DNA from: Lachnospiraceae bacterium UBA3814
GTDB taxonomy: Bacteria > Bacillota > Clostridia > Lachnospirales > Lachnospiraceae
Assembly: GCA_002368575.1 (NCBI GenBank)
Contig: DFEA01000109.1
Span: forward strand, 2,913 to 24,226
Length of the DNA: 21,314 bases
Direction of reading: 5' to 3'
Shown: positions 1 to 7,756 of the stretch, one piece after another
Numbering within the stretch: the first letter of the stretch is position 1
How the letters are laid out: each line of letters starts with the position of its first letter
Position numbers and translations under genes: made by a program
The notes under the pieces: model-generated
The model's database searches: none
What the model was told of the DNA's origin: nothing
The model's input: only the letters and a program-made list of their open reading frames with translations

Positions 1-57
1 GGCTTCAGCAAAAACATGCCGAAGGAGGTGTACTTCTGCGGCAGGAAGGTGAACTGA
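1..57 (+). CDS. C-terminal fragment of an unidentified protein
   Basis: An open frame runs in from the left edge and ends at TGA 55-57, giving only 18 residues that end CGRKVN. It is followed 32 bases later by a strong hairpin, as expected for the end of a gene. The fragment is too short to assign to a family. Confidence 0.5.
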   Translation, partial: GFSKNMPKEVYFCGRKVN

Positions 58-89
58 TACTTACAGAAAACGCAATAAATCTGAAAAAC

Positions 90-120
90 GTAAAAGAGCG
101 GGCCTGTCCCGCTCTTTTAC
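90..120. terminator. Bidirectional hairpin terminator between converging genes
   Basis: A perfect 13-bp stem (90-102 with 108-120) encloses a 5-base loop. Its outer part is A/T-rich and reads AAAA on one side and TTTT on the other, so on either strand the RNA stem ends in a U-rich arm. It lies between the end of the left-edge + gene (57) and the stop of the - strand reductase (170), so it probably serves both. Confidence 0.8.
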
Positions 121-169
121 GCTGCATTGTTAATAAATCCGATACGGTTTCGGAAAAGCCGGGCCGTAC

Positions 170-1096
170 TCAGCCGTAATCAAAGAGCCCGTCGTTCTTT
201 TCCTCCAGAGCCTTTAGCATATGAAACGTAAATTCGTTATAGGGGGTAGGGATCCCAAGCTCCTTTCCCATGCGCATGATAGCGCCTGAGAACATATCAA
301 CCTCTGTATGACGCCCGGCATCCAGGTCCTGAAGGGTGGAATACCTTGCCCGCTTTAACACCTTAGAGCCTCTGGCCGAGGAGGCGTCTGCCACAGACAG
401 ATCGATCCCCTTTGCCTCCGCTATCGCCTCAAGCTCTTTAACAAGGCCGTCTCTGAGGGCAGCCGCGTGTTCACTGTCACTGTATGCCCCTACACCGACC
501 CCGAGCATGGCCTGGGGAAGGTTGTTGCCCACGTTCAGCCTGAACTTGCTCCATATTTCGGGCAGTATTACATCCGTCTCTCTGTAATGAAGTCCCGTGC
601 CCTCAAACAGTCCGGCGATTGCGCGGGTCCTTTCAGTGCTGCTCCCGTCACGTTCTCCGAATATGATCCCTATCGTGGATTCCGGATCAAAGTATACTTT
701 GTTGTCCCTTCTTTCCGATGCGACCTTTATCAGCGAAGGAATAACCTGTTTATCACCGATCTCGGAGGCTATCACCTCTTCGCTGTCAACTCCGTTCATG
801 AGACTCATCACTATCGTATGTTCATCCGCGATCTCTTTGATAGCCGAAACCGCTGAGGGCAGGGAATTATTTTTCACGGCCACGATAACAAGATCCGCTC
901 CGTGCGCTTCTGCCGGAGTTTTTACTATCGGCCTGTACAGCCTGTCGTTAATGTACAGACCGTCATCCTCAAGCCTTTTTCCGCGTTCTCCTGACGCGGC
1001 CACGGATACCTCTATACCTTCCTTTTGCGATAATCCCCAGAGGATATAGCAGCCCACTGCCCCCGCTCCGACTATGACTGTTTTCTTTATATCCAT
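170..1096 (-). CDS. 2-dehydropantoate 2-reductase family protein (PanE/ApbA-like)
   Basis: This is a cytoplasmic NAD(P)H-dependent reductase of 308 residues, the usual length for ketopantoate reductases, which make pantoate for pantothenate and CoA synthesis. The N-terminal Rossmann fingerprint GAGAVG is at residues 10-15. The family's conserved polar residues can be placed: Asn101 in MNGV, Lys184 in WSKFRLN (the catalytic lysine by analogy with E. coli PanE) and Glu265 in HTEVD. The C-terminal helical domain is complete. On the minus strand AAGGAAG lies about ten bases before the ATG. The gene is transcribed away from the isomerase gene and has no pan genes beside it. Many ApbA/PanE paralogues act on other 2-keto acids, so the exact substrate is uncertain. 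Confidence 0.85.
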   Translation of the reverse strand: MDIKKTVIVGAGAVGCYILWGLSQKEGIEVSVAASGERGKRLEDDGLYINDRLYRPIVKTPAEAHGADLVIVAVKNNSLPSAVSAIKEIADEHTIVMSLMNGVDSEEVIASEIGDKQVIPSLIKVASERRDNKVYFDPESTIGIIFGERDGSSTERTRAIAGLFEGTGLHYRETDVILPEIWSKFRLNVGNNLPQAMLGVGVGAYSDSEHAAALRDGLVKELEAIAEAKGIDLSVADASSARGSKVLKRARYSTLQDLDAGRHTEVDMFSGAIMRMGKELGIPTPYNEFTFHMLKALEEKNDGLFDYG

Positions 1097-1130
1097 TTTT
1101 GTGTACTTCCTTTTATTTTGGCAATGTCAT

Positions 1131-1228
1131 AATGTCATTAACTTAAGCTCACAACGTAGATTACGACACAGAATCGGCAACCTTCGCGGAGTCGTTCACA
1201 ACATATAGCAGCTTAAGTTAATGACATT
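1131..1228. repeat. 98-base element with perfect 19-bp terminal inverted repeats
   Basis: The 19 bases at 1131-1149, beginning AATGTCATTAACTTAAGCT, are repeated exactly in reverse complement at 1210-1228 with 60 bases between. The first eight bases of the left arm are also repeated directly at 1123-1130. The interior has no open frame. A short transposon-derived element (MITE-like) or a long regulatory or RNA hairpin are both possible. No target-site duplication on both sides was found. Confidence 0.6.
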
Positions 1229-1453
1229 TCTGAAGCTGAATGTAGTGATTTTTTATAATATATACCTGATAACCTGAATAACTGCCGATTACTGAAGCGT
1301 ATAACGAGTGAACGCAGCTATACAGACATATGAAGCGGCAGTTAATTATGTTCACGAGTATAGCAGAATATTCAATGATTTCCAACAATTTATGAAAAGC
1401 GGATGCTTATTCCTTTTCTTTTTCCCGCAGATGGGTTATTATTAGCTTTAGGG

Positions 1454-1500
1454 AAGCGCTTTAAGCTTCTTCGTAAACCATTGACGGCTATATGGTTTAC
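1454..1500. promoter_or_regulatory. Possible operator pair upstream of the isomerase gene
   Basis: A palindrome AAGCGCTT (1454-1461) resembles the centre of LacI-family and CcpA (cre-like) operators. Twelve bases downstream a 9-bp dyad, GTAAACCAT with ATGGTTTAC (1473-1481 and 1492-1500, 10-base spacer), ends 41 bases before the isomerase ATG. The placement fits sugar-responsive control or a 5'-UTR hairpin. The identity of any binding protein is inference. Confidence 0.4.
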
Positions 1501-1541
1501 AGGCTTTTCTGAATTGCACAAACGATTGAGGAGGAAGTGTT

Positions 1542-2963
1542 ATGTTAGTTGAGACCAAAGCAAGGATAGGTGTTTTTTCGATCGCATTGGGCGCGTATCT
1601 GCCGCAGTTTCCGTCACTCGTGCCGGAGTTTAATGAGCAGTATGCGAATTTTAAGAAAATGTTTCCGGACAGTGTCGAGGTGATCGACGGCGGACTTGTG
1701 ACGACAAAGGAGCAGTCTCAGGAGGCAGGGGAAAAGTTCCGTTCGGCGGATGTGGATCTGGTGTTCATGCAGCTTCTGACCTATGCGACTTCGTATAATA
1801 TGCTTCCTGCGGTAAAGGACCTGGATGTGCCCGTCGTTCTTGTAAATATCCAGAAATTAAAGGCACTGGATTATGATAACGCCGGAACAGCCGAATGGCT
1901 TGGCGAGGCATATGCCTGCGGCGCGGTAGGAGAGATGGTTGCGGATCTGGAACGCTTCGGAAAACGGCATGCTGTGATAACCGGGGTATACGAGGGCGGC
2001 GATCCGGGAGTTGAAAGGGAGATAGATGAGTGGTGCAGGGCCGCACAGGTACGCAGACGCTTCCGTGATACGAATATTGCACAGATCGGAAGACCTTATC
2101 CGGGAATGATGGATCTCTATATAGACGAATCCAATCTGTATCATCGTATGCAGCTGTATACGAAGCAGTTCGACTGGGAGAAGATATGGGCGATCGCAGA
2201 CGACGTTAATGACGAGGCTGCTATCCGTGCTAAGGCTGAGGACATCCTTGACACCTTTGATATCGAAGGCGGCGGCACCGTTGAAAAGGTGTGGGAGATG
2301 GCAAAATATGTAGTGGCCTTCGAGGAATGGGCCGTAAAGGAGAAGCTGGGGCTTGTGGCGTCTCATTACGACGGGTACGCAAAGGGACAGGCCGGGATAG
2401 TGGACAGCCTTCTGATACCGGCGTTCTCAATGCTGATCAAGCAGGGAACGGCCTGCGCGGTCGAGGGAGATATCAAGGTCGCTATGGCCATGAGTATCCT
2501 GAAAACAATATCCGGGACGGGTCAGCTGGCTGAGATGTATACTATAGATTTTAATGACGACATCTGCATAATAGGACACAGCGGCTCAGGCGATTATGAT
2601 ATATCAAAGGCGAAGAAGCCGACGATGAAGATCGTGGACGTATTCCATGGAAAAACCGGCGGCGGATATCTGACTCAGTTCTATCCTCCCGTGGGACCGA
2701 TAACCTACCTGGCCATCACTCAGGACATGAACGGCAACTTCAAGTTTGTTGCCGCGGAGGGTGTGAACGAAGAAGGAAAGATCCTGTCAAACGGCGACAC
2801 AAATATGAGGACAAGATTCAGCTGCGGCGCCAGGGAATTTGTGAACCGCTGGAGTGAGTGCGGTCCCACGCACCATTTCGGAGCAGCCATCGGGAATCAT
2901 ATCAATGTTATTTTGAAGGTTGCAAAGATCATGAACGTTCCCGTAGATATCGTTACAAGATAA
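1542..2963 (+). CDS. L-arabinose/L-fucose isomerase family protein
   Basis: The protein has 473 residues, close to bacterial L-arabinose isomerases. The metal-binding and catalytic residues of AraA have clear equivalents: Glu308 in VEGD, Glu331 in AEMYTIDF, His346 in IIGHSGSG and His444-His445 in THHFG. An aldose-ketose isomerase using a divalent metal in the cytoplasm is therefore likely. The N-terminal region does not look like classical AraA and there are no araB or araD neighbours, so the sugar is unknown. The gene starts at ATG after GAGGAGGAAG. It lies 144 bases before a class II aldolase on the same strand, which suggests that the isomerised and perhaps phosphorylated product is later cleaved. 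No kinase is present nearby. Confidence is high in the family and low in the substrate. Confidence 0.8.
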   Translation: MLVETKARIGVFSIALGAYLPQFPSLVPEFNEQYANFKKMFPDSVEVIDGGLVTTKEQSQEAGEKFRSADVDLVFMQLLTYATSYNMLPAVKDLDVPVVLVNIQKLKALDYDNAGTAEWLGEAYACGAVGEMVADLERFGKRHAVITGVYEGGDPGVEREIDEWCRAAQVRRRFRDTNIAQIGRPYPGMMDLYIDESNLYHRMQLYTKQFDWEKIWAIADDVNDEAAIRAKAEDILDTFDIEGGGTVEKVWEMAKYVVAFEEWAVKEKLGLVASHYDGYAKGQAGIVDSLLIPAFSMLIKQGTACAVEGDIKVAMAMSILKTISGTGQLAEMYTIDFNDDICIIGHSGSGDYDISKAKKPTMKIVDVFHGKTGGGYLTQFYPPVGPITYLAITQDMNGNFKFVAAEGVNEEGKILSNGDTNMRTRFSCGAREFVNRWSECGPTHHFGAAIGNHINVILKVAKIMNVPVDIVTR

Positions 2964-2997
2964 CACGTCCTGCGTGGATAACACGGGAGAATACGGT

Positions 2998-3027
2998 GAC
3001 GGAGCCTGCCTGCGGGGAGGCTCCGTC
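2998..3027 (+). terminator. Hairpin after the isomerase gene
   Basis: A perfect 10-bp stem, GACGGAGCCT with AGGCTCCGTC, has a 10-base loop and begins 34 bases after the isomerase stop. No T-run follows it, so it may reduce rather than stop read-through, or stabilise the upstream mRNA. Confidence 0.5.
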
Positions 3028-3038
3028 AGTTGTGCTAT

Positions 3039-3073
3039 TATAGGAAACGCATTAAATAAATTCGTTTCCTATA
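3039..3073. promoter_or_regulatory. 11-bp dyad upstream of the aldolase gene
   Basis: TATAGGAAACG (3039-3049) and its exact complement CGTTTCCTATA (3063-3073) flank a 13-base AT-only spacer except for one C. The dyad ends 34 bases before the aldolase start codon. It could be an operator, a 5'-UTR stem or part of a terminator. Its position between two genes of the same orientation suggests that the aldolase block can be controlled separately. Confidence 0.5.
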
Positions 3074-3107
3074 TAAGAGGCTTTTGAAAGGAAGGGAGAG
3101 GATATAA

Positions 3108-3974
3108 GTGTTAGTCACCTTAAAGGAGATACTGAAGACAGCTGAGGAAAAAAAGATTGCGACAGGCGCTTTTAACTGTCCGAACCTGGAGTCGCTTGAG
3201 GCCATCATCTCAGCGGCCGAGGAGCTTAAGCTGCCTGTGATCCTGCAGTTTGCAGAGTGTCATGAGCCCTGGATACCGCTGTCGCTCATAGGGCCTGTCA
3301 TGGTGGAGGCGGCCAAAAAGGCAGCGGTGCCTGTGTGTGTGCATCTTGACCACGGTGAGACGCTTTCCTACCTGGAGGAGGCTCTGTCAATAGGCTTTAC
3401 GGGGATCATGTATGACGGCTCCACGCTTCCCTATGAGGAAAACGCCGAAAATACGAAAAAGGCTGTCAGCATGGCAAAAAAAACAGGCGCTTCGGTAGAG
3501 GCGGAGCTTGGATCAATGGGACGAAGGGAATCCGGGACAGGCGAAAGGACCGGAGAGGAGGATGAGACCAAGATATATACGGACCCGGTGCTTGCCGCCC
3601 GCTTTGTCGCCGAGACCGGGATCGATGCGCTGGCCTGCTCCTTTGGAACCACCCATGGCATTTACCTGACGAAACCGAGGCTGGATTTTGATGTGGTAAG
3701 AAGGGTGAGGCAGGAGACGAACGGGATCCCCGTTGTTATGCACGGAGGCTCAGGGGTCTCACCGGAGGGCTTCAGGGAATCCATTGAAGCGGGTGTCAGA
3801 AAGATCAATTATTTCACCTATATGGATAAGGCGGGAGGCCTGGCGGCGGAGGCTTATTTAAAGGAGCTCAAGCCCGGGGAGCCTGTTTTCTTTTCCTCAA
3901 TCTCCATGACGGCAAGGGATGCCATGAGGGAGGATGTAAAGAAAGCCATGAAGATTTTTGCGGGCAATATATAA
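3108..3974 (+). CDS. Class II ketose-bisphosphate aldolase
   Basis: This zinc-dependent aldolase has 288 residues, like GatY/KbaY and short class II fructose-bisphosphate aldolases. The catalytic and metal residues are visible: Asp81 and His82 in HLDHGET, Glu133 in EAELG, His183 in TTHG and His212 in MHGGSG. The usual reaction is reversible cleavage of a phosphorylated ketose to DHAP plus an aldehyde. The phosphate-loop motif is unusual: the family normally has NxDT or NVAT, but here it reads KINYFTYMD, with Phe at the Asp/Ala position. This may indicate a different substrate. The start is GTG at 3108 after the GGAAGGGAGAGG ribosome site. The gene is separated from the next CDS by about 50 bases and probably begins the block running to the LysR gene. 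Confidence 0.85.
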   Translation: MLVTLKEILKTAEEKKIATGAFNCPNLESLEAIISAAEELKLPVILQFAECHEPWIPLSLIGPVMVEAAKKAAVPVCVHLDHGETLSYLEEALSIGFTGIMYDGSTLPYEENAENTKKAVSMAKKTGASVEAELGSMGRRESGTGERTGEEDETKIYTDPVLAARFVAETGIDALACSFGTTHGIYLTKPRLDFDVVRRVRQETNGIPVVMHGGSGVSPEGFRESIEAGVRKINYFTYMDKAGGLAAEAYLKELKPGEPVFFSSISMTARDAMREDVKKAMKIFAGNI

Positions 3975-4024
3975 AGGACTGGAAATCAAAGCCTTCAGCA
4001 CTATCAGGGAGGAGGATCGGATCT

Positions 4025-5716
4025 ATGGCGGAGACAGACTGTACTGATGCAAGAATACCGGAGGATAGAAAAAAACGTCTTGATTCCATTTTCGACGCTC
4101 TATCCATCATTGCGGAGGACACCTATGTTTATCTCTGTGATATGAGATATGATTATTCAAGATGGTCGGGGATCTTAGTGGATGTTTTTGGCCTTCCGTC
4201 AGAATATATGTTCGGGGCGGGTAGTATATGGGAGGAGCATATACATCCCCAGGACAGGAAGGTCTTCCATGACGGGATAGAGGGTATCTTTGAGGGAAGG
4301 CTCAAGGGACACGATATGCAGTACCGTGCCAGAAGAGCAGACGGTGAATACGATGTCTGCACCTGCAGAGGGGTGGTCTTCAGGGATATCGATGGAAATC
4401 CGGAATATTTCGGAGGAGCAATAAGGAATCACAGCAATCAGAGTCACGTAGACACTCTGACCGGGCTGAGGAATCAATACGGGTTTTTTGAGGATCTGCA
4501 GAGCTATATCAGAAGAGGGACGGCTGTGAGGATCTGTATGATCGGTATCAGCAGATTTACGGAGATCAACGAGGTATACGGCTATCATTTCGGAAATATG
4601 GTCCTGCAGGAGTTTGGAAGATATCTGCTTGAGCATGTGGGAAACCGGGGAGGTACCTACAGACTGGACGGGGCAAAGTTCGCCATGGTCACGGAAAGCC
4701 AGAACGCCCCTGAGATAAGGGAAAGCTATGAGGCGCTGAGGACTCATTACAGAGAAGGTGTGAGCATAGGGCAGATACAGGTTACCTATGAGCTCAACGC
4801 GGGACTGCTCTCCCTTTCGCATTTCAATATAGACGATCAGACCATATATGCCTGCCTGAATTTTGCCTATGATGAATCCAAGATCAAACGCCTGGGGGAT
4901 CTGGTTGAGTTTCAGGATGAGCTGACGGGTGAAAACAGGCAGAGGCTGGAAAAAATACACGCGATCCGCGCCTGCATCCCCCATGATTACAAGGGGTTCT
5001 TTCTGCTTTACCAGCCGGTGGTGGATGTCAATACGGAAAAGCTTATCGGAGCGGAAGCACTGCTTCGGTGGAAAAGCGAAGAATACGGGGTGGTTCCTCC
5101 GGATCTGTTCATTCCGCTTCTGGAAAAGGATCCTCTCTTCCCGTCTCTTGGTGAGTGGATACTTGAGACGGCTCTGGTCAGCGCGAAGAAGATGCTTAAA
5201 AAGCATTCCGATTTTGTGATAAATGTGAATCTCTCCTATACACAGCTGGAAAAGGCGGATTTCACCGATATGGTCATAGGGATCCTTAAGAAAAATAATT
5301 TTCCGCCGGAGCATCTGTGTCTGGAGATCACAGAGCGGTGCAGGCTGCTTGACCTTGATCTTCTGAAGAATATAGTGGTCAAGCTCAGGGCCGTCGGCAT
5401 CAGGGTCGCCCTGGATGATTTTGGAACGGGATTTTCATCGGTAGGGCTTATTAAGGAGCTGCCGATAGACACCATAAAGATCGACCGGTCATTCGTTAAG
5501 ACCATCGAAATGGAAAAGAAGGACAGAAAGCTTATTTCCTATCTGGCAAGTCTTGCCTCCAATTACGGCGCAAGGGTCTGTGTGGAGGGGATAGAGACGG
5601 CGGGCATGAGAGATATCCTGAGACAATACGGGATACACAGCCTTCAGGGATATTATTATTCGCGGCCCATTGAGATAGAGGAGCTTCTTAAATGGAATGA
5701 GGACACAGGAAGGTAG
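4025..5716 (+). CDS. PAS-GGDEF(degenerate)-EAL cyclic-di-GMP signalling protein
   Basis: The protein has 563 residues and no signal peptide or membrane segment, so it should be cytoplasmic. The order is a PAS_3-like sensor (about 30-138), a GGDEF domain (about 143-300) and an EAL domain (about 305-560). The GGDEF signature is lost: residues 213-219 read RLDGAKF, with Ala and Lys where Asp and Glu should be, so diguanylate cyclase activity is unlikely. The EAL domain keeps its key residues: Glu344 in EALLRW, Asn402 in VNLS, Glu434 in EITE, Asp464-Asp465 in DDFGTG, Lys485 in KIDRS and Glu521 in EGIET. It is therefore probably a c-di-GMP phosphodiesterase gated by PAS and the GGDEF-like domain. 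The ribosome site GGGAGGAGG precedes ATG 4025. The gene sits between metabolic genes with short gaps. Confidence 0.92.
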   Translation: MAETDCTDARIPEDRKKRLDSIFDALSIIAEDTYVYLCDMRYDYSRWSGILVDVFGLPSEYMFGAGSIWEEHIHPQDRKVFHDGIEGIFEGRLKGHDMQYRARRADGEYDVCTCRGVVFRDIDGNPEYFGGAIRNHSNQSHVDTLTGLRNQYGFFEDLQSYIRRGTAVRICMIGISRFTEINEVYGYHFGNMVLQEFGRYLLEHVGNRGGTYRLDGAKFAMVTESQNAPEIRESYEALRTHYREGVSIGQIQVTYELNAGLLSLSHFNIDDQTIYACLNFAYDESKIKRLGDLVEFQDELTGENRQRLEKIHAIRACIPHDYKGFFLLYQPVVDVNTEKLIGAEALLRWKSEEYGVVPPDLFIPLLEKDPLFPSLGEWILETALVSAKKMLKKHSDFVINVNLSYTQLEKADFTDMVIGILKKNNFPPEHLCLEITERCRLLDLDLLKNIVVKLRAVGIRVALDDFGTGFSSVGLIKELPIDTIKIDRSFVKTIEMEKKDRKLISYLASLASNYGARVCVEGIETAGMRDILRQYGIHSLQGYYYSRPIEIEELLKWNEDTGR

Positions 5717-5734
5717 TCGGAAGGAAGGAAGAGC

Positions 5735-6847
5735 ATGCGAAAAGGAAAGATAGCGGTCATTTTCCCGGGCGTCGGATATAATGCCGACAAGCCCTTGCTG
5801 TATTACTCCGGAAAGATAGCCAGAGAGCATGGATATGAGGTGGTCTGTATCGAATACAGCGGCATTGACAAGAGCTGTCTTAAGGACAAGGAAAAGATGC
5901 TTGCGGCATTCAACATGGCGGTCAGTCAGGCGGAGGAGCAGCTTGGGAATACTGATCTCTCGGCCTTTGAGGATATAATATTTGCATCCAAAAGTATCGG
6001 GACCATCGCGGCAAGCGTTTACGCGACAAGGCATAAGATCCCCGCAAAGCAGGTGTATTTCACACCCTTTCCCCAGACCTTTTCCCTGGCTGAGGAGGGA
6101 AGCGGACTGGTGTTTTTCGGGAACAGGGACCCATGGGTCGACGCGGATACGATAAGGCGGCTTTGTGAATCGAAAAAAATGCGTTACAGGCTCATAGAGG
6201 GTGCCAATCATTCCCTTGAAACGGGGCAGGTGTATAATGATGTGGAAAACATGAACAACATAATCCAGGAGACGGAGGATTATCTTGTGAACGGCCCGAT
6301 ATACCGGTACGATATTCCGAAACGGGACGGCACAATAGCTTCAATGCGTGATTACAGAGGGAAGGTCCTGCTGATCGTCAATACCGCCACGGGCTGCGGC
6401 TTTACACCTCAGTATGAGGCTCTGGAGAAAATGTACAGAGAGCTTAGGGACGAGGGCTTTGAGATCCTTGATTTTCCCTGTGATCAGTTCGGTCATCAGG
6501 CTCCCGGAACGAATGAGGCCATCCATGCCTTCTGCACAGCGCGGTATGATATCTCCTTTCCGCAGTTTGCGAAGGTAAACGTTAACGGCGAGGGGGCGCT
6601 TGAGCTGTTTGAATATCTGAAGAAAAGGCAGGGCTTCAGAGGCTTTCTCATGAATACTCCGGAAAGCGTGCATTTGGACAGGCTGGCAGGCAAAGAGGAT
6701 CCGGATTATCGCAGCAACAGCAATATCAAATGGAATTTCACCAAATTTCTGGTCAACCGTATCGGCCAGGTGGTCGATCGCTTTGAGCCGGATGCCGGTA
6801 CAGAGATAGTAAGACAGGCGGTGGAGATGGAGCTTTCACGATCATGA
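5735..6847 (+). CDS. Fusion protein: alpha/beta-hydrolase domain plus glutathione peroxidase domain
   Basis: The 370-residue protein joins two enzymes in one uninterrupted frame. Residues 4-185 look like a small alpha/beta hydrolase: a strand and oxyanion-type loop IFPGVGYN, a nucleophile elbow ASKSIGT (Ser87), Asp132 in GNRDPW and His159 in GANHS. Residues 188-366 are a glutathione-peroxidase (thiol peroxidase-type) domain with the peroxidatic Cys221 in TATGCGFTPQ, Gln251 in DQFGHQ and Trp333-Asn334 in KWNF. Cys249 lies in FPCDQFG. The active site is Cys, not selenocysteine. Each domain is about normal full length. The likely role is peroxide reduction coupled to an unknown ester or thioester hydrolysis. 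It starts 18 bases after the EAL gene, with AAGGAAGGAAG as the ribosome site, and its stop overlaps the LysR start by 4 bases. Confidence 0.85.
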   Translation: MRKGKIAVIFPGVGYNADKPLLYYSGKIAREHGYEVVCIEYSGIDKSCLKDKEKMLAAFNMAVSQAEEQLGNTDLSAFEDIIFASKSIGTIAASVYATRHKIPAKQVYFTPFPQTFSLAEEGSGLVFFGNRDPWVDADTIRRLCESKKMRYRLIEGANHSLETGQVYNDVENMNNIIQETEDYLVNGPIYRYDIPKRDGTIASMRDYRGKVLLIVNTATGCGFTPQYEALEKMYRELRDEGFEILDFPCDQFGHQAPGTNEAIHAFCTARYDISFPQFAKVNVNGEGALELFEYLKKRQGFRGFLMNTPESVHLDRLAGKEDPDYRSNSNIKWNFTKFLVNRIGQVVDRFEPDAGTEIVRQAVEMELSRS

Positions 6848-7749
6848 ATGTAATGCAGCTTAAATATGTGCTTGAGATCGCGGCGTCAGCCTCCATGAGG
6901 GAGGCTGCCACGAAGCTCTACGTTTCACAGCCGGCACTTTCTTTAAGCGTGCAGGATCTGGAAGAGGAGCTTGGGATACTGATCTTTGAGAGGACGAATA
7001 AGGGGATCACTCTCACCGATGAGGGCAGGGAGTTTTTAAGCTACGCAAAACGGGCGGTGGGACAGTACGAAATACTTGAGGACCGTTATCTCTCAAAGGA
7101 CGGCGGCAAGGAGAAGTTTTCCGTATCCACCCAGCATTATAATTTCGCGATAAAGGCCTTTACCGATGTTATCAGGGCCGCCGACCCGGAAAGATACATC
7201 TTCTCGGTGCATGAAACAAAGACCGGGGAGGTGCTTAAGGATGTCAGGGATATGAGGAGCGAGGTGGGCATAATATCCTTTTCCAGGGCCAATGAGGGGC
7301 TTTTGAGGAAGCTGTTCAAGGAGTACCGGCTTGAATTCACGCCTCTTATGCGGAGAGAGACTTACGCGTATGTCTGGAAGGATCACAGGTTTGCCCACAG
7401 AAAGAGCATCTCCCTTGAGGAATTAAAGGATTACCCCTGTGTTTCCTTTGACCAGACGGATGACAGCAATTTCTACCTGACCGAGGAGGCCATGGCGGAC
7501 TATGATTTTCAGAAAATGATAAAGTCAGACGACAGGGCGACTACAATGGAGATCATAGCGGAGCTGCACGGGTACTCTGTGGGCTCGGGGATGCTTGCGG
7601 ATGACAAGGCTATCTTACAGGGACTGGTATCAATAAAGCTTAAGGAGGAGGATCCGCTCATCATCGGCTACATCACCAGAAAGAACAGCAGGCTTTCAAT
7701 ATACGGAAATGCCTATGTGGAGGAGCTGAAAAAATATAAGGAGCTCTGA
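6844..7749 (+). CDS. LysR-family transcriptional regulator
   Basis: The length of 301 residues is normal for the family. The N-terminal winged helix-turn-helix covers about residues 1-60 (MREAATKLYVSQPALS then LEEELGILIFER), and the rest is the periplasmic-binding-like effector domain. ATGA overlap with the upstream fusion gene implies translational coupling. The next gene downstream is metY, separated by 108 bases that contain alternating dyad half-sites with the T-N11-A pattern typical of LysR regulators. It is therefore a good candidate for the regulator of the sulfur operon, perhaps sensing O-acetylserine, O-acetylhomoserine or a related metabolite. That target and effector are inference. 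Met4 is an alternative start. Confidence 0.9.
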   Translation: MNVMQLKYVLEIAASASMREAATKLYVSQPALSLSVQDLEEELGILIFERTNKGITLTDEGREFLSYAKRAVGQYEILEDRYLSKDGGKEKFSVSTQHYNFAIKAFTDVIRAADPERYIFSVHETKTGEVLKDVRDMRSEVGIISFSRANEGLLRKLFKEYRLEFTPLMRRETYAYVWKDHRFAHRKSISLEELKDYPCVSFDQTDDSNFYLTEEAMADYDFQKMIKSDDRATTMEIIAELHGYSVGSGMLADDKAILQGLVSIKLKEEDPLIIGYITRKNSRLSIYGNAYVEELKKYKEL

Positions 7750-7756
7750 GAATTTT

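Larger units (their letters stand above)
1097..1541. other. Divergent intergenic region with several inverted repeats
   Basis: These 445 bases separate the start codons of the reductase (-) and the isomerase (+). I see no credible gene here. The region is AT-rich and holds a 98-base element with 19-bp inverted ends (1131-1228), a 9-bp inverted repeat (1279-1287 with 1336-1344), an AAGCGCTT palindrome (1454-1461) and a 9-bp dyad (1473-1481 with 1492-1500). TATAAT occurs at 1253-1258, but no matching -35 box is convincing on either strand, so promoters are not called. A GAGGAGGAAG ribosome site lies directly before the isomerase ATG. Confidence 0.6.

Noticed and set aside
4199..5314. 371-residue open frame on the reverse strand inside the EAL gene
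   Set aside because: It is a shadow of the well-supported PAS-GGDEF-EAL coding sequence, with no family features or ribosome site.
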